From: Oscillospiraceae bacterium
GTDB lineage: Bacteria > Bacillota > Clostridia > Oscillospirales > Ruminococcaceae
Direction: 5' to 3'
Assembly (NCBI GenBank): GCA_018110855.1
Contig: JAGBFZ010000272.1
Span: forward strand, 1 to 7,336
Length of the DNA: 7,336 bases
The translations under genes and the position numbers were made by a program. The notes beneath the pieces are model-generated. The model ran no database searches and had not been told where the DNA came from. It worked only from the letters and a program-made list of their open reading frames with translations. Of this stretch, positions 1 through 6,909 are shown piece after piece (the stretch's first letter is position 1; the number at the start of each line of letters is the position of its first letter).

Positions 1-375
1 ACCCCCGTTTCCCCCGAGCTGCTCCCCCCCTCCGAGGACGGAAAGATATCTCAGAAAACCGAGGATATCGTAGGTCCCTACGAGCTGCATGACTTCTTCC
101 TTTATTATATGGTCCGCTGCGGATTTTCACCGAAAAAGATATTCCGCATTGCCCATATCGCCTTTGAGGGAGCATATCCCGATGAAGTTATACTCAAATG
201 GCTGCGTATATTTGTAAAAAGATTCTTCTCTCAGCAGTTCAAGCGCTCATGTCTCCCCGACGGTCCCAAGGTAGGTACCGTCACACTGTCCCCCAGAGGC
301 GACTGGAGAATGCCCTCGGACGCTTCGGCAGCTTTGTGGCTCAGTGAGCTTGACGAGATAGATATAAACGGATAA
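1..375 (+). CDS. nadE: Glutamine-dependent NAD+ synthetase, C-terminal part (5' end outside window)
   Basis: This is the C-terminal 124 residues of NAD+ synthetase, which amidates nicotinic acid adenine dinucleotide to NAD+ in the cytoplasm using ATP and glutamine-derived ammonia. The frame is open from base 1 to the TAA at 373-375. Visible family hallmarks are [20 protein letters not shown] at the start, then [12 protein letters not shown], then [20 protein letters not shown] followed by [11 protein letters not shown] near the end. This C-terminal layout is typical of the long (roughly 620-650 residue) glutaminase-synthetase fusion enzymes rather than the short ammonia-dependent form, so an N-terminal nitrilase-like glutaminase domain is expected upstream but cannot be seen here. 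The in-frame ATG at 109 is internal to a conserved block and is not the real start. The permease gene follows after 38 bases with no obvious promoter or terminator between them, so co-transcription is possible. Confidence 0.93.
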   Translation, partial: TPVSPELLPPSEDGKISQKTEDIVGPYELHDFFLYYMVRCGFSPKKIFRIAHIAFEGAYPDEVILKWLRIFVKRFFSQQFKRSCLPDGPKVGTVTLSPRGDWRMPSDASAALWLSELDEIDING

Positions 376-413
376 AACCCATACCCAAGCAAAGAAAAGG
401 AGCGATAATCCAT

Positions 414-3077
414 ATGAAGCTCAGCGAAATTTCCCTGAGATATTTAAAAGGTCAAAAAAAGCACACGATAATGACAATAATTGCCATAATCACTGCCACC
501 GCCTTTATGACTGTGATACTTTCGGCTGTTTCCATCTACCGTGCCGCTTCACTGAACATATGCAGAGAGACAAACGGTACATATCACATTGTATTCAACG
601 GTCTTGACAAGGATCAGCTGCTATCGATACGCAGCATGGATATTTTCAGCGAAACTCAAGTTTACAGCGTATCCTCCTACACAAGCAGCACTACCGTTGA
701 TTACGGTCAGATGAAGGAAGAAGACGCACAGATCGAATATCTTGTTCTGAACGGTATGCCAATAGATGATGTTTTCCTGCGTTTCAGAGCGGGAGAGCTT
801 ACTATGCTTCCCGAAAAAATGAATAAGGTCACTGAGGGCAGGCTGCCCGAAAGGGACGGTGAGATAGTTCTTAGCCTGCAAAGCTCATATCTGTGGGGGT
901 ATCCCGAGATAGGCGATACCGTCACGGCTGAGCTTGTCACCTGCAAGGCAAAGACCGGCGCCGAAAATAAATTTGAAAACGTTCCGGCAGAATTGTCCGA
1001 AGCCTTTGATATTACCGATGTTTCGGAAATAAGCTTTACTGTTGTGGGCTTCTCCGAGGGCAGCAATATCGTTGATTATTCCGATACAAGGCTTAAATCG
1101 TACTCCTATCTCACAGACAACGTTCTCGCCCGTTTTTCAGACAAGGCTGACGATCTTTACTGGGATATGCATCATGCGTTCAAGAATGCAGGCTATGAGA
1201 TAGATGATTTCAGCTACGGCATGAATCAGGAGCTTCTCGATCTTGAAGGAAAGGGCGTCAAGGCAAAATTCTCACAGGCATTATTTTTTGCTCTTGTTTA
1301 TTTAGTGGTTATTTTCCTCATGTTTTGCGTGAGAATGGTCATCGACAATTCATTTGAAATGTCCGCAAAGGAACGTATAAAGCAGTTCGGACTTCTCAAG
1401 GCAGTTGGTGCCTCGGGCAGACAGGTATTTGCCCTTGTGGTATGGGAGGCAGTTTTTCTTGCCATTCCCGGAGTTGCAATAGGAATAATTGTGGGAACAG
1501 GCTGCGCCTCGGGAATTTTTTCCGCAATCAAGGAGCTTCCCTATCTTAATGCGGAGGAAGCAGGACTTGATCTGAGGGATATGCTCGTTTTTGAGCTGAG
1601 ACCCTATGTATTTATTGCTTCAGCGATCATCGGTATCCTGTGGGTAGTCGTTTCAGCGGTTTCCACAGGTATGCGCTCCATCAGGTCGTCACCCGTTGAA
1701 GCTATGAACGCTGCCGGAAAAAGAGAAAAAGTCGCTGTCCCCAAGCACAGCTCGGGACTTGAAAAGGGCAGGAGCTTCATAGGAGCATATTCGGCTCTCA
1801 GCATTAAACGGAATAAAAAGAGATACATCATTACCATGGTCTCTATGGTCATGAGCATCGTTCTTTTCACGAGCTTCTCCTACGGAGCAGAGCTTGCTGA
1901 CGGAAAAATAACAAAGGAATTTGAAGAGAACCGTGTTCCTTATGATTATTCGATTCAGATAAAGGCTCTTGCTCCCGAGGATATCAATGGAGTCACAGAG
2001 GAAATGCTCTCCTCGGGTTATTTTGATAATGTTCAGTATGACAGCAGTATAAAATTATTTTTGAGAAATCAGGATCTGAACATTCTCCCTGACAATGAGA
2101 TCTATGAATACGGCGGTATTGTTATGCTTGTTCACCCTGTGAACAGAAATACCTTTGATAAATTCATTGTTTCGGACAGCGGGATATCCTATGATGAGCT
2201 TGAAAGCTCAGGTTCTGTTCTTATCGACCCTGTGATGAAGGATAAAGCGGGAAATGTTCTTTACCGATTTGCTGACAATATCCCCGAAAGCCTTACCGCC
2301 CCGCCCTTTATTGACAGCATGATGTCTTTTCTCGACCCCATCACTCTCAGCACAGCGGGAACATTTACCACCGAAAACCGTACCTATTTCTCAAGTGAAG
2401 GCATCTGCACCGCTGTAATGGCTCAGAGTGCCTATGAAAAGCTGATAACGGAGCTTGGAGTAGACAGCTCCACTGTATTTATTGATTATGACGGCGGACA
2501 ATACACCCTCTTCATGAGAACTGTTTACGCCGATGCAGCGGACGGAACTGAAACGGAAGCGAATAATTTCCTTCAAAGAAGATTCTATGACAGCTATACA
2601 AACAATGCATCGGATCAGAGTCTTGCAAGAGCTAAGCTCGGTATTGTAAAAACTGTGGGCTTCTTTGCCATATTCATAATCGCTCTTATAGCGGCAGTCA
2701 ATATTGTCAATATCATATCCACAAACGTTATGGGAAGAACATCGGAGCTTGCTATGCTCAGAGCCTGCGGAATGTCCGACAGGCAGCTTCACAGGCTCAT
2801 TCTTTCAGAAAGCCTGATTTATGCAGGTCTGGCAAGTTTTTCCTCTCTGCTTATCGTGGAGGCTGCTGTAATAATTATTCAACTGCCCTTCAAGGTCCGG
2901 TTCCATGATCTGGATATGGACGATCTGGGGCTTACCTTCTCTGCTGCGGCTCCTCTGAAATATATTCTCATTGCAGCAGCAGCGGCATTTATCATTGCAG
3001 CAGCAGCTTCATGGGTGCCTGCAAAGAGCATCATCAACTCTCCCATTGTTGATAATATCAGAAACACCGAAAACTAA
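414..3077 (+). CDS. ABC transporter permease, duplicated FtsX type, 887 aa
   Basis: This is an integral membrane permease of the FtsX/MacB-like ABC superfamily. The ATG at 414 is preceded by AAGGAG at 397-402, 11 bases upstream. Eight membrane segments are visible, arranged 4+4. The first half has one at about residues 20-42, a large extracytoplasmic domain (about 43-286), then segments near 287-311, 338-365 and 398-419. The second half repeats this: about 470-491, an outer domain to about 744, then segments near 745-770, 800-825 and 847-869. Each half carries the FtsX signature after its second segment: KERIKQFGLLKAVGAS (about 320-335) and SELAMLRACGMSDRQL (about 778-793). Such permeases move or extract lipids, peptides or antibiotics, or transmit force to cell-wall enzymes; the substrate cannot be told from sequence. 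They work with a separate LolD/MacB-like ATPase, usually encoded directly next to the permease. Here the upstream gene is nadE and the downstream genes converge, so no partner is in view. Confidence 0.9.
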   Translation: MKLSEISLRYLKGQKKHTIMTIIAIITATAFMTVILSAVSIYRAASLNICRETNGTYHIVFNGLDKDQLLSIRSMDIFSETQVYSVSSYTSSTTVDYGQMKEEDAQIEYLVLNGMPIDDVFLRFRAGELTMLPEKMNKVTEGRLPERDGEIVLSLQSSYLWGYPEIGDTVTAELVTCKAKTGAENKFENVPAELSEAFDITDVSEISFTVVGFSEGSNIVDYSDTRLKSYSYLTDNVLARFSDKADDLYWDMHHAFKNAGYEIDDFSYGMNQELLDLEGKGVKAKFSQALFFALVYLVVIFLMFCVRMVIDNSFEMSAKERIKQFGLLKAVGASGRQVFALVVWEAVFLAIPGVAIGIIVGTGCASGIFSAIKELPYLNAEEAGLDLRDMLVFELRPYVFIASAIIGILWVVVSAVSTGMRSIRSSPVEAMNAAGKREKVAVPKHSSGLEKGRSFIGAYSALSIKRNKKRYIITMVSMVMSIVLFTSFSYGAELADGKITKEFEENRVPYDYSIQIKALAPEDINGVTEEMLSSGYFDNVQYDSSIKLFLRNQDLNILPDNEIYEYGGIVMLVHPVNRNTFDKFIVSDSGISYDELESSGSVLIDPVMKDKAGNVLYRFADNIPESLTAPPFIDSMMSFLDPITLSTAGTFTTENRTYFSSEGICTAVMAQSAYEKLITELGVDSSTVFIDYDGGQYTLFMRTVYADAADGTETEANNFLQRRFYDSYTNNASDQSLARAKLGIVKTVGFFAIFIIALIAAVNIVNIISTNVMGRTSELAMLRACGMSDRQLHRLILSESLIYAGLASFSSLLIVEAAVIIIQLPFKVRFHDLDMDDLGLTFSAAAPLKYILIAAAAAFIIAAAASWVPAKSIINSPIVDNIRNTEN
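2968..3007 (+). repeat. 16-bp direct repeat inside the permease gene (last membrane segment)
   Basis: The 16-mer TCATTGCAGCAGCAGC occurs at 2968-2983 and again at 2992-3007, 24 bases (8 codons) apart and in frame. It encodes two alanine-rich blocks, IAAAAAF and IIAAAAS, in the final membrane helix. It may be a small in-frame duplication or a result of alanine codon preference. A slippage event of 24 bases would keep the frame. Confidence 0.75.
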
Positions 3078-3081
3078 ACAA

Positions 3082-3113
3082 AACTCCCGCCCGAACTTTT
3101 TCAGGCGGGAGTT
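3082..3113. terminator. Stem-loop after the permease gene, probably bidirectional
   Basis: A perfect 10-bp stem AACTCCCGCC (3082-3091) / GGCGGGAGTT (3104-3113) with a 12-base loop begins 4 bases after the permease stop codon. On the plus strand it is followed by CTGCTTGTTG, a poor U-tract. On the minus strand it is followed by TTGTTTAGTTTTC, a much better one. It therefore looks stronger as a terminator for transcripts arriving from the trk side. A near-copy lies at 3462-3494. Confidence 0.7.
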
Positions 3114-3178
3114 CTGCTTGTTGAAAAAGTCCATAGATGAAAAAATCTGCACAAATAATGTCACTCTAAAAGTTTCGT

Positions 3179-3398
3179 CCACCTTTTCAAAGGTGGCAGG
3201 GGTCAAGGGGGCATTGGTCTTGCAAACAAGCCCCCACCTTGTCGCCGTCCGCAGACGGCGAAATCCCCTTTTTTCATGAGAACGGAGCAGGGGTGAGGAA
3301 ATGCGACAGCATTTCCGAGGGGCGCGAACAAGACCGCGCCCCTTCTATGGTGGTTGTGCAAACTTACCCTCAAAAACGTTCCGGTGGAACGTTTTTGA
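3179..3398. repeat. Non-coding run of tightly packed perfect hairpins
   Basis: This stretch holds at least five perfect inverted repeats in 220 bases: 3179-3196 (CCACCTT/AAGGTGG, loop TTCA), 3242-3261 (TCGCCGTC/GACGGCGA, loop CGCA), 3297-3316 (GGAAATGC/GCATTTCC, loop GACA), 3319-3342 (GGGGCGCG/CGCGCCCC) and 3370-3398 (13-bp stem, loop GGT). Weaker pairings fill the gaps: GGGGGC 3207-3212 with GCCCCC 3230-3235, CCCC 3265-3268 with GGGG 3290-3293, and a palindrome around TCATGA at 3274-3279. Open frames crossing it on either strand lack ribosome binding sites and any recognisable protein, so I treat it as non-coding. The modular palindromes look like a dispersed intergenic repeat of the kind found in many clostridial genomes, but I cannot confirm other copies from this window. 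Confidence 0.75.
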
Positions 3399-3461
3399 CG
3401 AAGAATATTTTGTATGGGTTTGTGCACATTATACAATTGCTGTTTCTTTTTCGACAGACTG

Positions 3462-3494
3462 AACTCCCGCCGAGACTTTCATCAGGCAGGAGTT
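3462..3494. terminator. Stem-loop after the trkA-trkH-DUF1294 unit, diverged copy of the 3082 stem-loop
   Basis: The arms AACTCCCGCC (3462-3471) and GGCAGGAGTT (3485-3494) pair over 10 positions with one C-A mismatch, around a 13-base loop. It lies 7 bases past the DUF1294 stop codon. On the minus strand, which should use it for the trk unit, no U-tract follows. On the plus strand it is followed by ATTTATTT, a plausible U-rich tail. The left arm is identical to that of the stem-loop at 3082-3113 and the loops are alignable, so the two are probably copies of one element. Confidence 0.6.
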
Positions 3495-3501
3495 ATTTAT
3501 T

Positions 3502-3795
3502 TCAGCATATATATATAACAAGTATTAAGGCAGCAGTCTGACAAATTATTATGATCGGCAGTCCAATCATGAATCGCTTGTGGAGTGTTTTATGGCGGAT
3601 AAGCCTCATAGTGATGTACATCGCCGCCGCTCCCCCGAGAATTGCCGCTGTGAAAAGTTTCTTCTCGGGTACTCTTCGTCCGCCTTTACGGGCAAGGCGT
3701 TTATCCATACAGGTCATCGCCGCAGAATAAAAGCTGACGGCGAGAAAATATATCAGAACTATCAGGAAAATGACCTGCCTTGTATCAATATTCAT
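3502..3795 (-). CDS. DUF1294 family small membrane protein, 97 aa
   Basis: This is a small integral membrane protein matching the DUF1294 pattern. Membrane segment 1 (about residues 8-29) is followed by MDKRLARKGGRRVPE (30-44), where the acidic/basic MDK..A and the R-x-PE motif are characteristic. Segment 2 (about 47-65) contains GG at 54-55, then RHKT (67-70) with a following F75, and segment 3 spans about 77-96. The family function is unknown. The ATG (3793-3795) lies 8 bases beyond the trkH stop, and the purine-rich GGAAGAAGTGAG within the end of trkH probably serves as its ribosome binding site, so translation is likely coupled to trkH. This placement suggests, but does not prove, a role connected with potassium transport or general membrane physiology. 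The length is normal for the family. It is the last gene of the minus-strand unit. Confidence 0.85.
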   Translation of the reverse strand: MNIDTRQVIFLIVLIYFLAVSFYSAAMTCMDKRLARKGGRRVPEKKLFTAAILGGAAAMYITMRLIRHKTLHKRFMIGLPIIIICQTAALILVIYIC

Positions 3796-3803
3796 TTACA
3801 GAC

Positions 3804-5237
3804 TCACTTCTTCCATGTGGCTCTTGAGAACAGCAGCAGCATGGGGAAAAGCTCAAGTCTTCCCGCAAGCATATCAAAGATAAGTATGATCTTTGAAGGT
3901 GCGGAAAATACGCTGAAATTCTGTGTGGGTCCCACAAGCCCGAGTCCCGGACCGATATTGTTCATAGCTGCACTCACTGCGGTGAAGTTTGTGATAAGAT
4001 CAAGGTTGTCAATTGAAATGAGCGCAGCAGACGCAGCAAACAGCAGCACATAGCACACCAGATAGCTGTTTACCGAGCGGACCACCTCATGCTCGATGGG
4101 CTTTGAATCTACGGTTATCTTCTTGAGCTGCTTCGGGTGTATCATGACCTCAAGCTCCTTGGCAAGACCCTTTACAAGAATGATAACTCTTGTGACCTTG
4201 ATGCCGCCGCCCGTACTTCCTGCACAGCCGCCCACAAACATGAGCAGAACTATCACCGTTCTTGAAAGCTCAGGCCATAGGTCGAAATCGGCAGTTGAAA
4301 AGCCTGTTGTGGAGATAATGGAGGCTACCGTAAAGCTGACGTGCCTCAGAGCCTCGCCCACGCTGTCAAAAAGCCCTCTCACATTCAGCGTGATAATGAC
4401 TATTGCCGAAACCACTATCGTCAGAAATACTCTTACCTCTTTATTGAACGCTTCCTTCAGCTTGCCGGAAATAATAAAATAATATGATCCGAAATTTATG
4501 GCGAACATTATCATAAAAACAGTCACGACTATCTGGATATAGGGTGAATAGCCGCCGAGACTGTCGTTTTTTATTCCGAAGCCGCCTGTTCCTGCAGTTG
4601 CAAGAGAGGTATTGAGCGCTTCAAAAACGCTCATTCCTCCGAAAAGCAGAAGGACAAATTCCACAAGGGTCAGTACAAAATATATGGAATACAGAATAAG
4701 TGCGGTGGTCTTAACCTTGGGCACCAGCTTGCTTACAGAGGGTCCGGGGCTTTCCGCTTTCATAATATGGATATTCTGTCCGCCGCTTAACGGGATAAAA
4801 GCCATTATGAAAACGAGGACACCCATTCCGCCGACCCAATGAATAAAGCTGCGCCACATAAGCATTGCCTTGGGCATTGTTTCCACCTCGGCAAGGATAC
4901 TTGCTCCCGTAGTGGTAAAGCCCGATACGGTCTCAAAAAGTGCGTCGATAAAATTCGGGATCGACCCGGAAAAAACAAAGGGCAATGCTCCGAAAAGACT
5001 GAGAACTATCCAGCTCATGGACACGATAACAAAGCCCTCACGGGAATAAAGCACAGTGTTTTTAGGCTTTTTTATTATCAGCAGTCCCCCCACTGTGAGG
5101 CAGATGGCTATTGTCAGCAGCACTGCCGTTACACAGCCTTCCCCGAAAACAATGGCTGTGATAAGGGGGATAAGCAGAAAAAGCGTTTCAAATACAAGTA
5201 TCCACCCTAAAATGTATATTATCATCCGAAAATTCAT
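3804..5237 (-). CDS. trkH: Trk/Ktr-type potassium uptake protein, membrane subunit, 477 aa
   Basis: This is the potassium-translocating membrane subunit of a Trk system (TrkH/KtrB superfamily), working with the TrkA ring on the cytoplasmic face. The four membrane-pore-membrane repeats are recognisable by their filter loops: SGFTTTGAS (105-113), ATAGTGGFG (213-221), ISTTGFST (308-315) and NNIGPGLG (426-433). The filter glycine is visible in each. GGCAGSTGGGIKVTR (336-350), the intramembrane gate-loop region typical of TrkH, is intact, and the conserved MLAGRLELFP lies near the C-terminus (456-465). The length matches TrkH of about 480 residues, so it appears complete and functional. The ATG at 5235-5237 has AGGGG 5 bases upstream (5243-5247). 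The gene begins 12 bases after the trkA stop, indicating an operon; the promoter lies ahead of trkA. TrkH rather than KtrB is favoured by length and by the full-length, two-domain TrkA next door. Confidence 0.95.
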   Translation of the reverse strand: MNFRMIIYILGWILVFETLFLLIPLITAIVFGEGCVTAVLLTIAICLTVGGLLIIKKPKNTVLYSREGFVIVSMSWIVLSLFGALPFVFSGSIPNFIDALFETVSGFTTTGASILAEVETMPKAMLMWRSFIHWVGGMGVLVFIMAFIPLSGGQNIHIMKAESPGPSVSKLVPKVKTTALILYSIYFVLTLVEFVLLLFGGMSVFEALNTSLATAGTGGFGIKNDSLGGYSPYIQIVVTVFMIMFAINFGSYYFIISGKLKEAFNKEVRVFLTIVVSAIVIITLNVRGLFDSVGEALRHVSFTVASIISTTGFSTADFDLWPELSRTVIVLLMFVGGCAGSTGGGIKVTRVIILVKGLAKELEVMIHPKQLKKITVDSKPIEHEVVRSVNSYLVCYVLLFAASAALISIDNLDLITNFTAVSAAMNNIGPGLGLVGPTQNFSVFSAPSKIILIFDMLAGRLELFPMLLLFSRATWKK

Positions 5238-5249
5238 ATCTGCCCCTGC

Positions 5250-6611
5250 TTATCCTTTCTTCAGCACGTCGGTGATGTCGTGAAGAGCCATTATCTGCGA
5301 TACTATCACCACAGCGTCCCCCGGCATGAACACATCATGTCCTCGGGGGATTATTACCTTTCGGTCACGGAGTATTGCCGCAACAAGCACATTATCCTTG
5401 AATTTCAGCTCGCTGAGAGGTATTCCCACAATGGGCGACTTCTCTTTTACGATAAATTCCGCAGCCTCCACCTTGTCCTTTATTACGCTGTACAGCGTTT
5501 CCACATTGCTGCCGATGGTGTTTTTCATTGCACGGACGTATCTTACGATGCTTTCGGCTGTAAGATGCTTGGGATAGATTATGGTATCAAGATCAAGCTG
5601 ATTTACCACATCGTCAAAATCAATACGGTTTATCTTGGTGATAAGCTTGCCTTTGCTCTTGTTTTTTGCAAACAGGGAAAGAAGGATATTTTCCTCGTCA
5701 AGATTTGTGAGTGCAACAAAGCCTCCCGTATTCTCAAGCCCCTCCTCGAGAAGCAGCTCCTGCTCCACTGCGTCCCCGTTTATTACGGTAACATCGGGAA
5801 GGGTGGTGCACATCTCCTCGCAGACCTTCGGCTCCTTTTCTATTACCTTGACGGCAATATCAGAGCGGAGAAGGATATCCGCAAGATAATGGGTTATCTC
5901 GCCGCCGCCCACGATCATAACATCCCTTACGGAACGCATTTTATACTTGATCTTATTAAAGAAGTCGTTTGCCTTCCGGGGTGACGCTACTACGGAAATT
6001 ACGTCCTTCTCCTGGAATACAAAATCACCGTTTGCGATATATGCTTCACCCCCACGCTCAATTGTACATATAAGTACGTCGCATTTGAGCTTGGCTATGA
6101 CCTCCTTTACCGCCATATTGATGATAGGACTGCCCTCGGGAAGACGGAACTTGATAAGCTCCACCCTGCCCTTGGCAAAGGTATCTATTTTTATCGCTGA
6201 CGGGAAGCGGAGGATACGGGCTATTTCCGCTGCCGACGCAAACTCGGGATTTATTATCATGGCAAGACCCAGCTCGTCCTTTAAAAAGCGTGCCTCAGAG
6301 CTATACTGGGGATTGCGCACTCTGGCGATGGTCTGGCAGTTGCCCTCCTTTTTGGCGATAAGGCAGCACAGGAGATTCAGCTCGTCCGAGCCTGTTACTG
6401 CGATGAGCAGATCCGCCTTTTTGATGCCTGCCTCCTGCTGGATAAGGTGGGTGGCGCCGTTTCCCACAACGCCCATGATATCATGCCGTCCTATGACCTC
6501 GTTTACCTTGGCGGCACTGAGATCTATAACGGTGATGTTGTTTCCGTCATTACTTAGCTGGACTGCGAGGGCTTGTCCGACCTTTCCGCAGCCAACGATG
6601 ATTATTTCCAT
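5250..6611 (-). CDS. trkA: Trk system potassium uptake regulatory protein TrkA, 453 aa
   Basis: This is the cytoplasmic nucleotide-binding gating subunit of the Trk potassium transporter. It is a tandem RCK protein. The first Rossmann domain (1 to about 135) has GCGKVG (7-12) and an acidic residue D30 after the second strand that would bind the adenosine ribose. A first RCK_C/TrkA_C domain covers about 140-210. A second Rossmann domain (about 230-350) has GGGEIT (235-240) and E258, and a second TrkA_C domain covers about 370-450. In known members the N domains bind NAD(H) or ATP/ADP, and C domains in some Gram-positive relatives bind c-di-AMP; which ligands act here is not visible. The 453-residue length matches full two-lobed TrkA and distinguishes it from the single-lobe KtrA of about 220 residues. 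The start is supported by AAGGAG at 6618-6623, 6 bases upstream, and by the Rossmann motif immediately after. It is the first gene of the trkA-trkH-DUF1294 unit. Confidence 0.95.
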   Translation of the reverse strand: MEIIIVGCGKVGQALAVQLSNDGNNITVIDLSAAKVNEVIGRHDIMGVVGNGATHLIQQEAGIKKADLLIAVTGSDELNLLCCLIAKKEGNCQTIARVRNPQYSSEARFLKDELGLAMIINPEFASAAEIARILRFPSAIKIDTFAKGRVELIKFRLPEGSPIINMAVKEVIAKLKCDVLICTIERGGEAYIANGDFVFQEKDVISVVASPRKANDFFNKIKYKMRSVRDVMIVGGGEITHYLADILLRSDIAVKVIEKEPKVCEEMCTTLPDVTVINGDAVEQELLLEEGLENTGGFVALTNLDEENILLSLFAKNKSKGKLITKINRIDFDDVVNQLDLDTIIYPKHLTAESIVRYVRAMKNTIGSNVETLYSVIKDKVEAAEFIVKEKSPIVGIPLSELKFKDNVLVAAILRDRKVIIPRGHDVFMPGDAVVIVSQIMALHDITDVLKKG

Positions 6612-6670
6612 AAGCAGCTCCTTTTTTATCCGTTGGAAAAGCCGCCCGAAACAAGTTTCCGACAGCTTCT

Positions 6671-6689
6671 ATGGTACATTTTATACCAT
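6671..6689. promoter_or_regulatory. Inverted repeat over the trkA -10/start region, possible operator
   Basis: Perfect 6-bp arms ATGGTA (6671-6676) and TACCAT (6684-6689) are separated by 7 bases and cover the -10 box and predicted start point of the trkA promoter. A repressor bound here would block initiation. The cognate regulator is unknown; the arms are short enough that chance is a real alternative. Confidence 0.4.
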
Positions 6690-6706
6690 TTGCATGCTAT
6701 TGTCAA
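6678..6706 (-). promoter_or_regulatory. Sigma-A-type promoter for trkA
   Basis: Read on the minus strand: TTGACA (6706-6701), a 17-base spacer, then TAAAAT (6683-6678). The -35 is a perfect consensus and the -10 is 5/6. The predicted start point falls near 6671, giving a leader of about 60 bases before the trkA ATG. That is too short for a c-di-AMP (ydaO-type) riboswitch. Confidence 0.65.
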
Positions 6707-6758
6707 GCATATGTGAAAAACAGCTGTTAAAAGAACGTAAATTTGTATCTTCATGCCA

Positions 6759-6773
6759 TTTGAAATGTTCAAA
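6759..6773. promoter_or_regulatory. 15-bp palindrome upstream of the first ldh promoter
   Basis: TTTGAA (6759-6764) and TTCAAA (6768-6773) form a perfect inverted repeat around ATG. It ends 9 bases before the -35 box of promoter P1, a usual place for an activator or for an operator in the divergent trkA/ldh region. No regulator can be assigned; it does not match Rex, FNR or cre consensus well. Confidence 0.4.
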
Positions 6774-6782
6774 ATTTATCTA

Positions 6783-6811
6783 TTGACATACAGAAACAGA
6801 TGTGCTATAAT
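6783..6811 (+). promoter_or_regulatory. Upstream ldh promoter P1 (full consensus, extended -10)
   Basis: TTGACA (6783-6788), exactly 17 bases, then TATAAT (6806-6811), with the extended -10 dinucleotide TG at 6803-6804. All twelve hexamer positions match the sigma-A consensus. The predicted start is near 6818, giving a leader of about 320 bases to the ldh ATG. That leader contains both Rex-like boxes, so bound Rex could act as a roadblock. P1 might instead make a separate short RNA. Confidence 0.7.
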
Positions 6812-6840
6812 ATGTATTATAATCCTTTCAGTCACATCTG
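6797..6840. repeat. CAGATGTG / CACATCTG inverted pair around the P1 start
   Basis: CAGATGTG at 6797-6804 is matched by its exact complement CACATCTG at 6833-6840, 28 bases downstream. A further direct copy of CAGATGTG sits at 6997-7004, at the same place relative to promoter P2. Three copies of an 8-mer in about 210 bases suggest a shared protein-binding word or a past duplication of the promoter. Confidence 0.5.
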
Positions 6841-6852
6841 ATTTACTGCTCC

Positions 6853-6882
6853 GATACTGCCGCTTTTTTGTATGACAGTATC
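6853..6882 (+). other. Stem-loop in the P1 leader
   Basis: GATACTG (6853-6859) and CAGTATC (6876-6882) pair perfectly around a 16-base loop. It would form in RNA started at P1. No strong U-tract follows (ATTATTCCC), so it is not a convincing terminator; a DNA-binding site is an alternative. Confidence 0.35.
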
Positions 6883-6909
6883 ATTATTCCCATTTTTCAC
6901 CCACTCGTT

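Noticed and set aside
3148..3426. TGCACAAA (3148-3155) and TTTGTGCA (3419-3426) as terminal inverted repeats of a MITE around the hairpin array
   Set aside because: An 8-bp match is expected by chance in a region this size, no target-site duplication is visible, and another TTGTGCA occurs at 3354-3360.
3203..3541. Open frames on both strands through the hairpin array (3239-3541 plus, 3203-3436 minus)
   Set aside because: They are made of inverted-repeat sequence, lack ribosome binding sites and resemble no protein family I know.
3580..4053. Plus-strand open frame of 157 codons
   Set aside because: It overlaps DUF1294 and the end of trkH on the opposite strand, both well supported, and has no recognisable protein features.
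6612..6671. c-di-AMP riboswitch ahead of trkA
   Set aside because: The predicted leader of about 60 bases is too short and shows no matching conserved core.
5947..6786. Long plus-strand open frame (279 codons) opposite trkA
   Set aside because: It is antisense to the strongly supported trkA Rossmann domains, has no recognisable motif and its composition reflects the complementary codons.
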